A DNA stretch of 64,000 nt, taken from positions 1 through 64,000 of the forward strand of contig JAICUQ010000004.1 of the NCBI GenBank assembly GCA_025935755.1. The letters run 5' to 3'. The stretch's first letter is position 1. Every line of letters starts with the position of its first letter. A model generated the notes under the pieces. The model was not told the DNA's origin. It did not search any database and saw only the letters and a list, made by a program, of their open reading frames with translations. Positions 7,526 through 17,578 of this stretch are shown here, in pieces. Position numbers and translations under genes: made by a program. This DNA comes from Chthoniobacterales bacterium (GTDB taxonomy: Bacteria; Verrucomicrobiota; Verrucomicrobiia; Chthoniobacterales; UBA10450).

Positions 7526-9231
7526 GGACTTCAAACACGGTTACCCATCCAGTGACCACGGTCGTATTCCAGCATTGTTGGCAAGCAGTCGCCAAGACGT
7601 GGTCAAGTCTTCGGGCCTTCGTTCAAGCGAATCAAACGATTTTGGTGAAGATCGGTTACTTCGGCATCGCGGCATCGCTGTTTGTCTTAGCAGCCCAGGC
7701 GCGTTTTTCGCTGCCACAAGATCCGTTGGAAGATGGCGATCCCGGATATTTCTGGCCAGCTCTCATGAAGTTGGAGGGCGCGCCCTTTACCCACATTCAA
7801 GGCTTAAATTTCCTCTATCCGGGGATGATTTATCTGATCTTGCGGGTCTTCTCAGATTTCCGGGCAATCTCGGTCATTCAACATCTGCTCGGTCTCATCG
7901 CCGGTGCTTTATTTCTCGCGAGTTGGAGCAGACTGGGTGATTTCTTTCCGAAACCTCGTCTGAATCGCGTCGCGCACGAGGCGATTGGCCTGTTTGGCGG
8001 TGGCGTCTACTTGCTTTCGAGCGCGCCGGTGTTGTTAGAAATGCGAATTCGGTCCGATGCCGTGTGCATGTTTTTTCAAATCTTAGTTTTTTGGTTAATG
8101 ATTCAGTTCTTCAATTATCAGCTAATCTCGCCGAACGCACGGAAAGCGGCCATTTATGGAACTACCGGTGTGGTAAGCGCTTTTTTACTCGCTTCGTTGA
8201 AGCCGAGCTTCACACTCATGGCTCTCTTTATGGTTGCGCCAGTTATCTGGTTGATGCTGACTGCAAAGAGAAATTTCATCGATAAGCTTACGTTTTTTCT
8301 TTTAGCCGTGCCGATTATCCTGGCACTGACGCTAACCGAGCATCACCTCAGGAAGAACGATGAAAGTGTTAAAACGTTTCTCCCAGAAACTCTCTTTGCG
8401 ATCCACGCGAACATCATTCAGGCACAGATGGCTGCTGACCTAAAAAGCGGTGAAACACATAGTTACTCGCGTGACTGGCTACAAGGAGCCTGTAATGATC
8501 TCGAGAGAGAAATTCAACGCGCGCATGATCTAAATCCCAAAGGGGTTTCAGCCAATTATTTGATGGTTGGCACTGATTCGCTTCTCAATCGCTGGCGTCG
8601 TCAGCTCGGCGATGAACAATTCTTGAAATTCGTGAAATATTGGTACTGGCACAGCCTAGCGAATCGCCCGCTGGTGTTTGCCAAAAAGGTCGTAAAGGAG
8701 CTTTCTTTTTTCTACTCACGGAACTGTCCGGCATTCAACACCTACAAAAACTTACCCTTAGGTTCGTGGGCATATGCCGCAAGCTTTTCAAAACTTAGTG
8801 ATCCGCAATCAGAGCGTCTACTTGCCGCTCTACAAACGGGATCAGATTTCCTGGACCGAACACAAAAACTTCGTTTGACTGGTATCCTCATTCAGCAAAA
8901 CAAAGTGGTCCAAGCATCTAATATCTGGTTTGCGCGAAGTTATCTGCTAATTTTGTTGGTCAGCGTTCCACTTGCCGGTTGGTGCATTCTCAAGGGAACC
9001 AACTCAGACAACTCGAGGTGGCCAGCTTTCCTCGTTATTTTTTTATATTCTGCAAATTTCGGAAACGTTTTCGGTATCTCCGTCGTTCATTCGATGCTGG
9101 TTGATCGTTATTCCGGTGTTCTTTTTATCACGGCTCTTTTCGCACAGCTCTGGGCGGTCCGATGGTTGATCGAGATCACACTTACAAAGCTCGGACCGAG
9201 TCGCGATCGAAATGACTCGCTACAGCGTTGA
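7522..9231 (+). CDS. multi-pass membrane protein, GT-C glycosyltransferase-like
   Basis: About 569 residues with roughly ten hydrophobic segments, an N-terminal cytosolic stretch, and a large soluble loop near residues 290-420. The segment after the first helix reads PLEDGDPGYFWPAL; acidic residues at this place are typical of GT-C (dolichyl-phosphate mannosyltransferase-like) enzymes. The general plan resembles the protein at 47917-49461. Substrate unknown; cell-envelope glycosylation is a guess. GTG 7522 is chosen because it overlaps the stop of the small ORF. TTG 7435 (with AAGG at 7424) and GTG 7552 are alternatives. Confidence 0.6.
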   Translation: MRTSNTVTHPVTTVVFQHCWQAVAKTWSSLRAFVQANQTILVKIGYFGIAASLFVLAAQARFSLPQDPLEDGDPGYFWPALMKLEGAPFTHIQGLNFLYPGMIYLILRVFSDFRAISVIQHLLGLIAGALFLASWSRLGDFFPKPRLNRVAHEAIGLFGGGVYLLSSAPVLLEMRIRSDAVCMFFQILVFWLMIQFFNYQLISPNARKAAIYGTTGVVSAFLLASLKPSFTLMALFMVAPVIWLMLTAKRNFIDKLTFFLLAVPIILALTLTEHHLRKNDESVKTFLPETLFAIHANIIQAQMAADLKSGETHSYSRDWLQGACNDLEREIQRAHDLNPKGVSANYLMVGTDSLLNRWRRQLGDEQFLKFVKYWYWHSLANRPLVFAKKVVKELSFFYSRNCPAFNTYKNLPLGSWAYAASFSKLSDPQSERLLAALQTGSDFLDRTQKLRLTGILIQQNKVVQASNIWFARSYLLILLVSVPLAGWCILKGTNSDNSRWPAFLVIFLYSANFGNVFGISVVHSMLVDRYSGVLFITALFAQLWAVRWLIEITLTKLGPSRDRNDSLQR

Positions 9232-9264
9232 TGCCGATCACCCCCGTGACTAAGCAGCAAATCT

Positions 9265-10654
9265 CTATTGGACCTGAATATGATTTAATGATGATCCAAG
9301 CAGGTTCGCTCCAAGGCTAGGAGTCCAAGTAACTCCGTCTAGCTGGACAGAAAATTTTGGGTTTGTTTGAAGGCTGGCTGCATAGTCTGGCAACCACAAA
9401 TACACGTTCGCGGTGCCGGTCGGAAAAGAAGCTGGGAGCGTAAAGTTAGTGGTATAGGTCTTGGTGCCAGCAGCCAGCGTTAGACCCTCAAGATCACTAC
9501 TGCCAGAGGAGTCGACGAACGTTGTTGAGCTAAAAGCCCAAGAGCTGCCTATGTTAAACGCAGCCCACATCCCCCTTTGATTCAGCATTTTGGAAAATCC
9601 ATTATTCTTAAGGTTCACTGATATCGTGTAAACCTGCCCGCGAATCGCTGTGTTTGGGGTCGTTGCCTGAGTTACCTGGAATCTGTACCCGAGTCCGCGT
9701 TGCATGGAAGCATACTGATTTGGATATTGCGTCTGCCAACTGGAGATCAGGCCGGGGTATGCTGCCATGAGGCTATAGTGATATTGCTGCATCCGATTGA
9801 GCGCTGTTATCCCGTCGATTGGGCCAGCGCCGGTCGCGGCATCTGCTCCATTTACAGTGAAAGACACGTCGTTATCATAGAACGTCCGTAGATCGCCCGA
9901 ACTCAAGATACCCTGTGGATCGTTAAATAACTCTGAGTCTGAGTCATCAACGAATTTTTCGTTGTAATGTCCAAGCTGTGGAAGCGCACCCGGTGTTAGT
10001 CCGTAGCCTTTCCCTATGAGGTAATTTCCCTTGTAAGCGGGACGTCTTAACAGAATGTGTCTGTTAGTAGGAAAATGGTTTAGCTCAGCTGTTATTATTT
10101 GATTGTGCGCGCTTAAAGTATCATTTCCGTGAGTGGAATCATGCCATTCCCCGAATTGGCCAATGAATCCCGCATTAATTGCATAAATCACATCAGCGTA
10201 TTGATTGAGAGTCGGGCCCAATTGAGTGATATGGCTCAAAATTGTATTAAGCGAAGCGTCCTGCCCATCATTTGTGACGGTGTGCCCGCCACAATCTGTG
10301 AATTGGTTACTTCCTGATCCCCAGTTATACTTGAAATAGATTTGTAGTTTAACCCCCGCTGTCCGTGCTGCCGCAAAAGAATTTTCCAAGCTAGGTATAA
10401 AGCAAGGATCTTGTTGCAAATTTGCGCCGTTCTTAAAGCGATCTAATCGGATATCGGCCGTAGCCTACTGGATGGAGCGATGCTGACGGGTTGAACGACT
10501 CACCATTGCCGATTAGATCGTGAAACCCCCTCTCGGGGTTCTCAAAAATATTCGTCGTTGCAGAATAATTGGCAGTGCCGGCGAATCCTCTAACGATCAC
10601 GAAGAGCGATGCTAAAAGCAGTGTAGCTGGTTTATTCATTATAATTGTTCTCAT
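9265..10654 (-). pseudogene. secreted DUF4874-DUF4832 protein gene broken by a frameshift
   Basis: Two minus-strand frames make one protein. The first (10654-10433) has a signal peptide (MNKPATLLLASLFVIVRGFAG) and the DUF4874 opening ENPERGFHD, then stops at YPIRSL. In the next frame the sequence continues LDRFKNGANLQQD with the DUF4874 remainder (AAARTAGVKLQIYFKYNW). DUF4832 and a beta-sandwich C-terminus (to 9265) follow. The switch point lies near 10450-10480. The family is a glycosidase-like secreted protein of unknown substrate. Either a true pseudogene or a sequencing error; only one indel is needed. Confidence 0.75.
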
Positions 10655-10841
10655 ATGCTTTATGACTTAGGTAAAATTCTTAAGGACAACGAGATATTCT
10701 GTCTGGCTGGTAAGTGTCGATGATTTTTTACCTGAAAATCGACCCCTGGCAGAAGAGCCAGGTCGTGATCTAGCTTCGGTGTAGGGCGGAACCCGACATT
10801 CCTGGCTTGCTTTTTAAGTCGAGAATGGAAAATAATCCGTC

Positions 10842-11846
10842 GTGCGTTGGAGCTTGCCCTTCAAATCCCGCAACAGTAGCCCCCGCAACGGCTGCAATGG
10901 CAACGGCAATTACCGTCACAGCCATAATGGTAACGGAGATCACCGTAACGGTGGCACTGGTGCTTCGCGTCCTGATTTCTTGTGTGTCGGAGCGCAAAAA
11001 GCCGGAACCTCGTGGCTCTACCGGCAACTGGAGCCGCATCCTGATTTCTGGATGCCTCCAGTAAAGGAACTGCATTACCTGAATCAGTTGACCAAAGCGA
11101 GGCGCATTCACGGTCCGCGCTGTGCGGATGAACGCGATGCTTCGTTCATGGACAGCATGCAAAGCCTGCGTGGCCGATTTTATCTTGATCTGGACAATTA
11201 CGGGCGGCTTTTTCAACACAAAGGCGAGCGTCTCTCTGGCGACATCTCACCGGCTTATTCAACGTTAAATGATGAAATCATAGAGCGCGTTGTTGATCAT
11301 TTTCCCGACCTAAAGGTCGTATTTCTTGCACGCGACCCTGTTGAGAGAGCGTGGTCGCAACTGTCGATGGGTGTGCGGCTTGGAACGATCAATAAATTTG
11401 ACGCAGCAGATCCGGACGAAGTCGTCTGCAATTTGCTCAACCCGGGCGTGTTGATCCGATCGCATCCCACCAAAATCGTCGCGCGCTGGAAGCGTTATGT
11501 TCGTCCGGAAAACTTTCGTATCTATTTCTTTGACGATCTCGAGGAAAATCCTGCTGAACTCAGGCGATCAATTCTGCGTTTTCTGGGCGGCGATCCGGAC
11601 AAGCCAAGTGGCGGGCTGAAACCACACGAGAATAGCGATGCAGGCCGCGACAAGCTCCGGCTCACCGCCAGAGTGCGCGACCGCATGGCTCGATTTTTCG
11701 AACATGAACTCAAAGCGTGTGCCTTGAAACTTGGTGGCCGCGCGAAAAGCTGGCCAACGCGGTACGGCTTTTCAATGCTCCTATTTTTCTGGGACTTGCT
11801 CGACGACAGCATCGATCTCCTCTTCTGGTGCGACTGGGTTTGTTGA
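10842..11846 (+). CDS. sulfotransferase family protein, copy 1
   Basis: 334 residues. After an Asn/Gly/His-rich low-complexity N-terminus (about 45 residues) comes the PAPS 5'-phosphosulfate loop (CVGAQKAGTSWLYRQL). The 3'-phosphate motif VVFLARDPVERAWSQLSM follows near residue 160. This is the classic cytosolic sulfotransferase fold, which transfers sulfate from PAPS. The C-terminus is hydrophobic (LLFFWDLLDDSIDLLFW) and may associate with a membrane. The GTG start gives MRWSLPF, matching MRWIWPL of the next gene. Together they form a tandem duplication. The acceptor is unknown. Confidence 0.88.
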   Translation: MRWSLPFKSRNSSPRNGCNGNGNYRHSHNGNGDHRNGGTGASRPDFLCVGAQKAGTSWLYRQLEPHPDFWMPPVKELHYLNQLTKARRIHGPRCADERDASFMDSMQSLRGRFYLDLDNYGRLFQHKGERLSGDISPAYSTLNDEIIERVVDHFPDLKVVFLARDPVERAWSQLSMGVRLGTINKFDAADPDEVVCNLLNPGVLIRSHPTKIVARWKRYVRPENFRIYFFDDLEENPAELRRSILRFLGGDPDKPSGGLKPHENSDAGRDKLRLTARVRDRMARFFEHELKACALKLGGRAKSWPTRYGFSMLLFFWDLLDDSIDLLFWCDWVC

Positions 11847-11887
11847 GGTTCCCCACTTTCTCGAAACCAAACGAAAAATAATCAGAC

Positions 11888-12838
11888 ATGAGATGGATCT
11901 GGCCATTAAATGGCCGCGCCACCAACGGCCAACCCAAAAACGGAAACGGCTCCGGTGCCAACGGTGCTCAACCCGATTTCTTGTGTATCGGAGTCCATAA
12001 AGGCGGAACGACCTGGCTCTACCAACAACTCGACGCCCATCCCGATTTCTGGATGCCTCCTTTGAAGGAGCTGCATTACCTTGATCAGTTGGGCAGAGTC
12101 CAACGCTCATCTTCTCCACGTTGTAGAGATGAGCGCGACCGTCGTTTCCTCGAGGGTATAAACCGCCTCAGTGCCAAACCGTGCCTGGACTTGGAGCACT
12201 ATGCCCAACTGTTTGAACCGAAGGGACCGTTACTTTCCGGTGATATTTCGCCAAACTATTCGACCCTGAGTAATGAGGTCATTCGGCATGTCACCAGATA
12301 TTTTCCCGGGTTAAAGGTGATTTTTTTGGCACGCGATCCTGTCGATCGAGTGTGGTCGCACCTCTCCATGGAAGTGCATTATCACCAGATCGAGGCCTTC
12401 GACGTAACCGACATCGAGGAAGTCGATCGGAAGTTGCTGCGGCGAGGGCTGCTCCTGCGTTCGTACCCGAGTACGATCGTTGCGCGATGGAAACGTTATG
12501 TTCATCCAGATCAGTTCCGCATTTATTTCTTCGACGATCTGCAAAGCAACCCGGGTGAACTGCGACGTTCTATTCTCCATTTTCTGGGGGCGAGTCCCGA
12601 CAAAGCGGCGGGCCAGCTGCCGGCCGAACACAATAGCTGGGCCAGGATGGGAAAGCTGCCGCTGACTGATAAAGTGCGGTTACACCTGGCTCAGTTCTTT
12701 AAAAAGGAGCTGAAGACCTGTGCAACCCGCCTCGGCGGAGCAGCGAGAGATTGGCCCGCCCGATATGGTTTTTCACTACTCCTTTTTGTGTGGGACCTGC
12801 TGGATGACAGCATCGATCTCTTCTTCTGGTGGAACTAG
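11888..12838 (+). CDS. sulfotransferase family protein, copy 2
   Basis: 316 residues, clearly paralogous to the preceding gene along its whole length. The PAPS loop reads CIGVHKGGTTWLYQQL and the 3'-phosphate site VIFLARDPVDRVWSHLSM. An Asn/Gly-rich spacer (NGQPKNGNGSGANG) again separates the MRW start from the catalytic domain. The C-terminus LLLFVWDLLDDSIDLFFWWN is the most conserved shared tail. It starts 41 bases after copy 1 and probably shares its transcript. The two may sulfate related substrates, since the middle parts differ more than the cofactor sites. Confidence 0.88.
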   Translation: MRWIWPLNGRATNGQPKNGNGSGANGAQPDFLCIGVHKGGTTWLYQQLDAHPDFWMPPLKELHYLDQLGRVQRSSSPRCRDERDRRFLEGINRLSAKPCLDLEHYAQLFEPKGPLLSGDISPNYSTLSNEVIRHVTRYFPGLKVIFLARDPVDRVWSHLSMEVHYHQIEAFDVTDIEEVDRKLLRRGLLLRSYPSTIVARWKRYVHPDQFRIYFFDDLQSNPGELRRSILHFLGASPDKAAGQLPAEHNSWARMGKLPLTDKVRLHLAQFFKKELKTCATRLGGAARDWPARYGFSLLLFVWDLLDDSIDLFFWWN

Positions 12839-12957
12839 ATTTCGTAGTGCACCTGTAGCGTCCGCTGTCCGCAGCGGATCGCGCTGTTGCGAAGCTAAAC
12901 GATACTGCGCTGAGGAGAGCGCACTCCACAACGTAACCGCGGTCCTTTTGAAATTGT

Positions 12958-14541
12958 TCACTCTCCGGTCATCCGTGCTTCCGCCAGATCAAGGTCACGC
13001 TGAATCCGGCGCAGCGCGTCATCATTGATTACTCGTTCGTTTCGCAGGCGGATGATGGTTTTCCGTTCGATGCGCAACGCCTGATGTTGCAAACGCTGAT
13101 ATTGCGGCGTGGCGATCTCCCCCCGGCAATCGTCGGGATTTTCCGCGCAAAGTCGCAATTGCTCGATCCGCTCATCGTATTCGGCGTGCAGCCGTTTTGC
13201 CGCGTCCGGTGAAAACTTTCCATCTGCGCCTGCATCCTCGATCCACTTTAGCGCCGCCTTGTTCGCTTCCAAGCGCGCCAGCCGCTCCTCTTCGTCCGTC
13301 TCTGCATCGGGTGGCACATGAAGCTTCCGAATCACCACTGGCAAAGTCAGGCCCTGCAACACCAACGTTACGAAGATCACTGAAAATGCTACAAACAGGA
13401 TGTAATCGCGTCCGGGAAAAGGCTGGCCGTTTGGCAATGCCAACGGCAATGCGCCTGCAGCCGCGAGTGATACCACGCCGCGCATCCCAGCCCAACTGAC
13501 AATTGCAATGTACTGCCACGAGGTGGCCGGATGGCGCACTGTTCGTTCACTCCTGAACAGACGAGACAGATAGGCCCCGGGTATCACCCAGGCAAAACGA
13601 ACGAGAATTACTGTCCCGCAGATGGCGATTGCACTCATGAATACGCCCGGCAGCGATCCGCGATTCCACGCGTGCAGGATTCTGGGAAGTTGAAGACCAA
13701 TCACGATAAAAACAAACCCGTTGAGAAGAAACGTGATTGTTTCCCAAAACGCATAAGCCTGGAGGCGGGTTCGCGCGGTGATCATCAGCGGCGAGTGCCA
13801 GCCGAGAAAGATACCGACTGCAACTGTCGCCAAAACCCCGGAGGCATGAATGTGCTCGGCGGACAGATAAGCGATAAAGGGAGTGAGCAGCGAAAATGTG
13901 ATTTGGATTGGTGGGTTATCCAAATGGCTCTGCACCCAGCGCATCCCCACCCCGACAAGCAATCCGATCCCTATGCCGCCCGCTGCCACCCACACAAAAC
14001 GCTCCGCTGCATATGCGGGAGAGAAAGTTCCTGTAACGAGAGCGGCAACTGCAAACTGTAAAGCGACCAGCGCAGTCGCATCGTTCACCAGACTCTCGCC
14101 CTCGAGGATTACCTCGATACGATGGGGGACGCTCAGCCGGCGAATGATCGCTGTCGCTGCAACCGCATCTGGCGGCGAGACAATCGCTCCGAGGGCAAAA
14201 GCGGCGGCCCACGGAAGCGCCGGCACAATCGAATGCGCGATCCACGCAACCGCGAACATGGTCGCCAGAACCAGCCCAATCGCCAGCAGCAGTATCGGCC
14301 GAAGATTTCGTCGAAAATCGCGCCATGATGTAAACAACGCAGCTGGATAAAGCAGCGCGGGAAGGATGAAGTAAAAAAATACATCGGGATTCAGGTTCAC
14401 CGCCGGCGAACGCGGCACAAAACCTAGAGCGAGACCGCCCACAACAAGTACGATCGGATACGGCAGCGCAATCTTGCACGCCACCACGGCCAGAATCCCC
14501 ATGACCGTTAGCAGGAGCACGATTATTTCCGCTTGGTGCAT
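12958..14541 (-). CDS. Na+/H+ antiporter, CPA1 family (NhaP/YjcE-like)
   Basis: 527 residues with about 12 membrane segments. The CPA1 core motif GAIVSPPDAVAATAI and the downstream EGESLVNDATALVALQ are intact, including the ND pair expected for electroneutral exchange. A soluble C-terminal tail of about 120 residues is charged and probably helical. The protein would export Na+ (or K+) for protons across the inner membrane. ATG 14541 (MHQAEIIVLLL) starts just before the first helix and is preferred to the TTG 33 bases upstream. Convergent with the sulfotransferase genes. Confidence 0.92.
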   Translation of the reverse strand: MHQAEIIVLLLTVMGILAVVACKIALPYPIVLVVGGLALGFVPRSPAVNLNPDVFFYFILPALLYPAALFTSWRDFRRNLRPILLLAIGLVLATMFAVAWIAHSIVPALPWAAAFALGAIVSPPDAVAATAIIRRLSVPHRIEVILEGESLVNDATALVALQFAVAALVTGTFSPAYAAERFVWVAAGGIGIGLLVGVGMRWVQSHLDNPPIQITFSLLTPFIAYLSAEHIHASGVLATVAVGIFLGWHSPLMITARTRLQAYAFWETITFLLNGFVFIVIGLQLPRILHAWNRGSLPGVFMSAIAICGTVILVRFAWVIPGAYLSRLFRSERTVRHPATSWQYIAIVSWAGMRGVVSLAAAGALPLALPNGQPFPGRDYILFVAFSVIFVTLVLQGLTLPVVIRKLHVPPDAETDEEERLARLEANKAALKWIEDAGADGKFSPDAAKRLHAEYDERIEQLRLCAENPDDCRGEIATPQYQRLQHQALRIERKTIIRLRNERVINDDALRRIQRDLDLAEARMTGE

Positions 14542-14600
14542 TGTCAGAAATTGAAGTGATGACGTGGGGAGCAACGGAGTTACGGCAAGCCACTACTCCA

Positions 14601-14978
14601 TCACCCCGTCAGGATTTGCTTGGCCCGGACACGGTTCGACTGAAGTTCTGCAAGATGTTTCTCCGACCAACGACAGAGTCCCTGCAATGGCTCGATCAAC
14701 GTGCGTCCCAATTTGGTGAGAGAATATTCTACTTTTGGCGGCACAACGGGATGCACTCTGCGTTGCACCAGCCCGTCGCGCTCAAGACTGCGCAACGTCT
14801 GGGTCAGCATTTTTTGAGAAATGCCGCCGATCTCGCGTTGAAGCGCGGCGTAACGCATGGTGCCGCCTGCGAGGATCTGAATGATAAGCGCTGTCCACTT
14901 GTCAGCAATGCGGTCAAGCACCAGCCGGGATGGGCAGCGGGGATCGAGCACGGAAGGAGCTGAAGAGGCTTTTGGCAT
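14601..14978 (-). CDS. HxlR-family winged-helix transcriptional regulator
   Basis: 125 residues from ATG 14978, the usual size of the family. It has the HxlR pattern: CPSRLVLDRIADKWTALIIQ, then MRYAALQREIGGISQKMLTQTLRSLE as the recognition region, and a wing VPPKVEYSLTKLG. Members respond to redox or small ligands and often control a divergent gene. The divergent neighbour here is the HtrA-like protease, across a gap of about 118 bp. A longer start at 15080 is possible but exceeds family length. Confidence 0.88.
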   Translation of the reverse strand: MPKASSAPSVLDPRCPSRLVLDRIADKWTALIIQILAGGTMRYAALQREIGGISQKMLTQTLRSLERDGLVQRRVHPVVPPKVEYSLTKLGRTLIEPLQGLCRWSEKHLAELQSNRVRAKQILTG

Positions 14979-15096
14979 GAGAGGTGTGTAGAACAATTCC
15001 ACAATACGTGCAAGTCGGACCGTAACATTCCGAAGTGTGTGTATGGCTTCATATCGTGCGTAGTTGACTGTTGGTTTCAACGATTGAAATTAAGCA

Positions 15097-16158
15097 ATGC
15101 GCATTACAGCTGCTCCGAAGAGCAATGCCGACCGGATCGACTTTCTATTCAACGAGAGCGGCACGGGCGTTTCGCAACCCATCCAGGGCGAGGCAACGCG
15201 GGACGATTCAGAGCTGCTCGATGCGTACTCGCGCACGGTCGTCAGCGCGGTCGGACGAGTCGCGCCGGCTGTCGTCAATATCAACGTAAAGCAACGTGTT
15301 CCCGCACGACCAGGAGAGCGCGAAGTCAGCGGAAACGGTTCAGGGTTTGTTATCGCACCGGATGGATTCATCCTGACGAACAGTCACGTTGTTCATCGCG
15401 CTAGCACGATCACCGTCAACGTGCCCGACGGCCGCGAATATCCCGCCCAATTGATCGGCGATGATCCGGATACCGATCTCGCAGTGGTTCGTGTCGACGC
15501 GCCACAGATGCAACACGTGCGCCTGGCAGATTCCGAGAAATTACGGGTCGGACAGCTCGTGATCGCGATCGGAAACCCGCTCGGTTTCGAAGCCAGCGTG
15601 ACGGCGGGCGTGGTCAGCGCGCTGGGTCGCTCCATGCACACGCAGTCCGGCCGATTGATTGATAACATCATTCAAACAGACGCGGCACTGAATCCTGGTA
15701 ACTCTGGCGGGCCACTGGTTAATTCAGCCGGCGAAGTAGTAGGCGTAAACACGGCAATGATCCGCCCGGCGCAGGGTATCTGTTTCGCCATTGCCAGCAA
15801 CACCGCAAAATTTGTAGCGGGGTGGCTAATCAAAGACGGAAAGATCCGGCGCAGTTACATCGGTGTCGCGGGCCAGAACGTGCCGATTCACCGGCGGATC
15901 GTGCGCTTCTATGGACTGCCGCTCGAGACGGGTGTTCTGGTTGCATCAATCGAAAAGAACAGCCCCGCCGAACGCGCCGGCCTGAGTCAACACGATTTGA
16001 TCGTCGCGTTTAACGGACAGCCTATTGGCACCGTGCATCATCTGCACAAGGTTTTGGCGGGCGAACAAATTGATGTAAGCGCGACGGTCACGATCATCCG
16101 ACACACGGAGAAGTTGGAGATATCAATCCTCCCTGCGGAATCCCGAGCACAACAGTAG
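15097..16158 (+). CDS. S1C (HtrA/DegP-like) trypsin-type serine protease with PDZ domain
   Basis: 353 residues. The catalytic triad is visible: His in LTNSHVVHRA, Asp in DPDTDLAVVRV, and Ser in ALNPGNSGGPLVNSAG. One PDZ domain fills about residues 250-345 (ETGVLVASIEKNSPAERAGL). No signal peptide or membrane anchor is present in the N-terminal 60 residues. A cytosolic location is thus predicted, unusual for HtrA proteins, unless the true start lies elsewhere. It is divergent from the HxlR regulator. Confidence 0.9.
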   Translation: MRITAAPKSNADRIDFLFNESGTGVSQPIQGEATRDDSELLDAYSRTVVSAVGRVAPAVVNINVKQRVPARPGEREVSGNGSGFVIAPDGFILTNSHVVHRASTITVNVPDGREYPAQLIGDDPDTDLAVVRVDAPQMQHVRLADSEKLRVGQLVIAIGNPLGFEASVTAGVVSALGRSMHTQSGRLIDNIIQTDAALNPGNSGGPLVNSAGEVVGVNTAMIRPAQGICFAIASNTAKFVAGWLIKDGKIRRSYIGVAGQNVPIHRRIVRFYGLPLETGVLVASIEKNSPAERAGLSQHDLIVAFNGQPIGTVHHLHKVLAGEQIDVSATVTIIRHTEKLEISILPAESRAQQ

Positions 16159-16288
16159 CGCGAGCCTCTGGCTTGCGTTTTCTTTAGCACCACAAAAACG
16201 ACGCGAGCCTCTGGTTCGCCACAGGACGAACCCGCGGTGACGGACTTGCGTTTTCCCTCGCAACCGGGACGGTTGCTTCAGTTTTTCG

Positions 16289-17578
16289 ATGAACATTCTC
16301 GTGATAGGCAGCGGGGGCCGCGAACACGCGCTTGCATGGAAGCTGCGGCAATCGCCGCATGTGGATCGGATTTTTTGCGCGCCTGGAAATGCCGGAACAA
16401 GCGAAATTACTGAGAATGTCGCGATTCCCGCCACAGATTTACCAACGCTGGCCAAATTCGCCAGGCAGAACCGTATAGATCTCACCGTAGTCGGCCCGGA
16501 TGATCCCCTCGCGGCTGGAATCGTCGATCTGTTTACAAGCGAGAAATTGCGCGCATTCGGTCCAGACAAATCAGCGGCGCGGATTGAATCCTCGAAAATC
16601 TTCGCGAAAGAATTGATGCGCACACAGAAAATCCCCACCGCCGAGGCACGCACATTTTGCAACAGCGCGGAGGCGCTCCATCACTGCGAACGCTTGAGGT
16701 TTCCGATCGTGATCAAAGCCGATGGGCTTGCGTTGGGGAAAGGCGTTGTCATTGCTGCCGATGCTGACACAGCAAGATCGACGATTGACCAGATGATGAA
16801 CCAGGCGCGGCTCGGTGATTCTGGTCGACGGATCGTCGTCGAGGAATTTCTGCAGGGGACAGAGTGCTCCCTGCATGCCCTGGTCGACGGAAAAGATTAT
16901 GTTCTGCTCGAATCGTCGCGCGACCACAAGCGCGCTTTCGACGGCGATCAAGGGCCGAACACAGGCGGCATGGGCGCGTTCAGCCCGGCCAATAATTGGA
17001 ATAAGGAATCGCAATCGCGGTTCGATAGCGAAATCATGAGGCCCCTGCTGCGTGGTCTTCGGGAAAAGGGCGTCACTTTTCGAGGACTTCTTTATCCGGG
17101 CTTGATGATTACTGCTGACGGGCCGCGCGTGCTGGAGTTTAACTGCCGCTTCGGCGACCCGGAAACCCAGGCGCTTTTGCCCAGAATGAGATCAGACCTG
17201 TTGCCACTATTAGAGGCAACAATCGACGGAACAATCGAGCAATGTGCTATTGAATGGGATACTCGCGCTGCTGTGACAGTTGTCCTTGCCTCCGGGGGCT
17301 ATCCCGGCAAATACGAAACCGGAAAACCAATCTCAGGTCTCGACGACGCAGCCACTCTCGAAGACGTGCAGATTTTTCATGCTGGAACGAAACGCGACGG
17401 CAAAGAGACAAAGACTGCCGGGGGACGAGTAATCGCAGTGACCGCACTCGGGTCGGATCTTGAAGCTGCCCGGGCGCGCGCTTACGAGGCCATGTCGCGT
17501 ATTTCTTTCGAGAACTGTCACTACCGTCGCGACATTGCTCTAACTCCTGTTGCGGCTAACGTCACCGGATCATTGTGA
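16289..17578 (+). CDS. purD: phosphoribosylamine-glycine ligase (GAR synthetase)
   Basis: 429 residues, the normal family length. The N-terminal domain starts MNILVIGSGGREHALAWKL. The ATP-grasp core has IKADGLALGKGV and GPNTGGMGAFSP, and the late metal-site segment is LEFNCRFGDPETQALLPR. It catalyses the second step of de novo purine synthesis. The 130 bp before it hold two copies of a GCGAGCCTCTGG-type repeat. Its stop overlaps the next start by one base (TGATG), indicating coupled translation. Confidence 0.96.
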   Translation: MNILVIGSGGREHALAWKLRQSPHVDRIFCAPGNAGTSEITENVAIPATDLPTLAKFARQNRIDLTVVGPDDPLAAGIVDLFTSEKLRAFGPDKSAARIESSKIFAKELMRTQKIPTAEARTFCNSAEALHHCERLRFPIVIKADGLALGKGVVIAADADTARSTIDQMMNQARLGDSGRRIVVEEFLQGTECSLHALVDGKDYVLLESSRDHKRAFDGDQGPNTGGMGAFSPANNWNKESQSRFDSEIMRPLLRGLREKGVTFRGLLYPGLMITADGPRVLEFNCRFGDPETQALLPRMRSDLLPLLEATIDGTIEQCAIEWDTRAAVTVVLASGGYPGKYETGKPISGLDDAATLEDVQIFHAGTKRDGKETKTAGGRVIAVTALGSDLEAARARAYEAMSRISFENCHYRRDIALTPVAANVTGSL

